64,000 bases of DNA from Candolleomyces eurysporus (taxonomy: Eukaryota > Basidiomycota > Agaricomycetes > Agaricales > Psathyrellaceae), in assembly GCA_027579435.1 (NCBI GenBank), contig JANBPK010000750.1:148222-212221 (forward strand), in the 5' to 3' direction. The notes below the pieces were generated by a model. It had not been told where the DNA came from. It made no database searches and was given only the letters and a program-made list of their open reading frames with translations. Numbering within the stretch: position 1 is the first letter of the stretch; each line of letters opens with the position of its first letter. Positions 62,393-64,000 of the stretch are shown here, one piece after another. The position numbers and the translations under genes are program-made.

Positions 62393-63499
62393 ATGGCAGA
62401 GGGCGAAACGCCAGCGCAGCTCGAGATCGTGTTCTCTAAAGCGCTTACACTAGAGATCCCGAGCTCCGTGCCCACATCACTCACCTCATCGCCTCAGAGC
62501 TCGTCGCCAACAGGCGCACTGGACTCGTCATGTGCGACTTCGGCTTCCTGCTCGTCACTCCCCACCACCCGGCGGCCTTCCTTGAACGTCAAGTTCGCTC
62601 CGTTGCCGGAGCTTGCGCCACGCAAGAGGCGGTCGACTGCACCGCTTGGCATGGCGGCGAGGGCACAGCTGGTGAGAAGGCGGCGAGGATATCAAGACCC
62701 GGATCAGGGACCGAGATATAATGCAGGGACGAATCCCATGTGGACGGAGGAGGAATTGGCCGAGGCAAGGATGAAGCAGATTGCTGCCGCCATGGAGAAG
62801 GAGAGGCAGCGCAGGGAACACGCCGGGGGCTACGACCCGAACGACCCTCTTGTGGTTCTAGGGAAGAAAATGAAGGAAGCGAGCAAGCAGCTATGGAAGA
62901 AGGTGTCGAAGAAGGACATGAAGGAGGCCGCTGCGCCGACGGAGAAAGTGGAGGGTGAGGAGGGTGCGAAGAACGATTCGGAGAACTCTAGTAACAGTTC
63001 TTTGGATGGGAAACCGCCATCCGAACCCGTATCCCCCGAAGTTAGAAGTCGTTGCAATTCTAGTGCTGCTCCTGCGGCCAAAAGCGCACCAACCCCTAGG
63101 TCGTCTACTCCCGTTTCCTCAAAACCTTCGACCCCCATCGATCCTTCTGCTCCCCTGCGCTCCATCCTGATCGCATCACCCCCACCACCACCCCTTCCAG
63201 AGCGGACTCGGATAGTAGAAGTTGTGCAGCAGCAAGTGGAGGAGGAAGAGCAGGGTGGTGTTTGGGAAGAAGAGATCGACCCTCACTTCCCTCTAAATGC
63301 CTCGCAGGTCGAGACTTCATTTGATTCGCTCTCAGTCTCGAACCGCCGGAGCGTAATGCTCAATGTATCCAACTTTCCAACGCAATCATCCTCCTCGCTA
63401 GATGATTGCTCAACGCCCACCAACGCCAATCCTGACGCCAAACTTGATGCCGCCGCTGGACAATCTCCATCAACGATTCAACAAAATCAAGGTCCATAA
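62393..63499 (+). CDS. Conserved basidiomycete protein of unknown function
   Basis: A single-exon ORF of 368 codons starting MAEGETPAQLEIVFSK. After a Ser/Thr-rich leader comes a short motif, SLNVKFAPLPELAPRKRRST, followed by APLGMAARAQLVRRRR. I recall similar RKRR...PLG-AAR motifs in many basidiomycete hypothetical proteins. A helical charged region follows (WTEEELAEARMKQIAAAMEK), then KKMKEASKQLWKKVSKKDMK, which may form a coiled coil, and then a long Ser/Pro-rich disordered tail. There is no signal peptide or membrane segment. The basic motif could be a nuclear signal or a phosphorylation target, but that is a guess. The single long frame and biased composition make a real gene likely. Confidence 0.75.
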   Translation: MAEGETPAQLEIVFSKALTLEIPSSVPTSLTSSPQSSSPTGALDSSCATSASCSSLPTTRRPSLNVKFAPLPELAPRKRRSTAPLGMAARAQLVRRRRGYQDPDQGPRYNAGTNPMWTEEELAEARMKQIAAAMEKERQRREHAGGYDPNDPLVVLGKKMKEASKQLWKKVSKKDMKEAAAPTEKVEGEEGAKNDSENSSNSSLDGKPPSEPVSPEVRSRCNSSAAPAAKSAPTPRSSTPVSSKPSTPIDPSAPLRSILIASPPPPPLPERTRIVEVVQQQVEEEEQGGVWEEEIDPHFPLNASQVETSFDSLSVSNRRSVMLNVSNFPTQSSSSLDDCSTPTNANPDAKLDAAAGQSPSTIQQNQGP

Positions 63500-64000
63500 T
63501 GACTGACTGACTGTGCATCAATGCCTACGTTCTTTACCATACACTCTCATCAACCCTTCCGCTCCTTGCTTTGCTATTTCTGGTTCTTCTGACAGTCAAT
63601 TTCTTTCTATTGGTTTCGTGGAAAACTACAATACCTTATTCTTTCGGCCTTCGGTTGCCTATTTACCTTCGATCTTCAGTTTTTTCTTGATTAGCTATTT
63701 GGAATTTGTTGGTTTACATCATCTTCTCTCTTTCCCCTTTCCTTCCACTGGCATGTCAGTATGTCTAAACATTTATTGACTCGTCTCTAGTTTGTATATA
63801 TTATCGTATTTAAAAGCGCCACCTCTTCCGTTTACTGACTGCTGCATAGTACTCACAAGTACGTTACATACTGCCGANCTGCTTTTTTTGGCGCTATAAT
63901 ACTACCGATAATCCGCACTGAGATCACTAGCTAGGCGCTCTAATCCATGGCTGTCCGAAAGTCACGGAGGAATATATGGTGGCGATACCGGTTGCTTTGA
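63500..64000. other. 3' flank, right edge
   Basis: T-rich sequence over the first 250 bp, consistent with a 3' UTR of the preceding gene. No other feature seen before the window ends. Confidence 0.4.

Overview
The window is nuclear DNA of a filamentous basidiomycete, most likely an Agaricomycete. The genes carry many introns of about 50-70 nt with GT...AG ends, and the families present include a basidiomycete-type F-box protein with a cysteine-rich C-terminus, DUF6535 membrane proteins and a PriB-like Zn2Cys6 factor. No rRNA, tRNA, CRISPR or intact transposon was recognised. The species cannot be named from the sequence.

Layout. 1-8020 has no recognisable gene. 8021-21192 is a compact run of conserved genes: an F-box protein (-), NAA20 (+, NatB acetyltransferase), IML1 (-, GATOR1/SEACIT), an arrestin-fold protein (-) and HAS1 (-, DEAD-box helicase). 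20547-42790 is a tandem segmental duplication of about 11 kb per copy. Each copy carries one 7.6-kb DUF6535/armadillo-type gene (+). At the junction (about 31360) a decayed piece of HAS1 abuts a decayed piece of a CDC4-like gene. Copy B runs into a CDC4 paralogue without an F-box (42306-43859, -). Next come a Zn2Cys6 transcription factor (-), a long intergenic stretch, full-length CDC4 (+, 51627-54584), a gene-poor stretch with a relic and a doubtful small ORF, UPF1 (+, 57422-61072) and a conserved basidiomycete protein of unknown function (+).

The most unusual part is 20.5-54.6 kb. It holds two apparently intact DUF6535/ARM paralogues, two pseudogenes made by one duplication junction, and three CDC4-derived loci: one complete, one that keeps the substrate-binding propeller but lacks the F-box, and one decayed. 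The other genes are housekeeping (N-terminal acetylation, TORC1 control, rRNA processing, SCF ubiquitin ligase, mRNA decay) and do not form one pathway.

Sequence quality matters here. Isolated Ns are of two kinds. Ns next to homopolymer runs act as extra characters, and ignoring them restores the frame in CDC4, the arrestin gene, HAS1 and the first DUF6535 gene. About 50 Ns between 12200 and 14465 keep the IML1 frame and, wherever checked, fall on synonymous sites, which looks like merged haplotypes. Splice sites were placed by eye from consensus and family alignment from memory, so exon boundaries are approximate unless stated.
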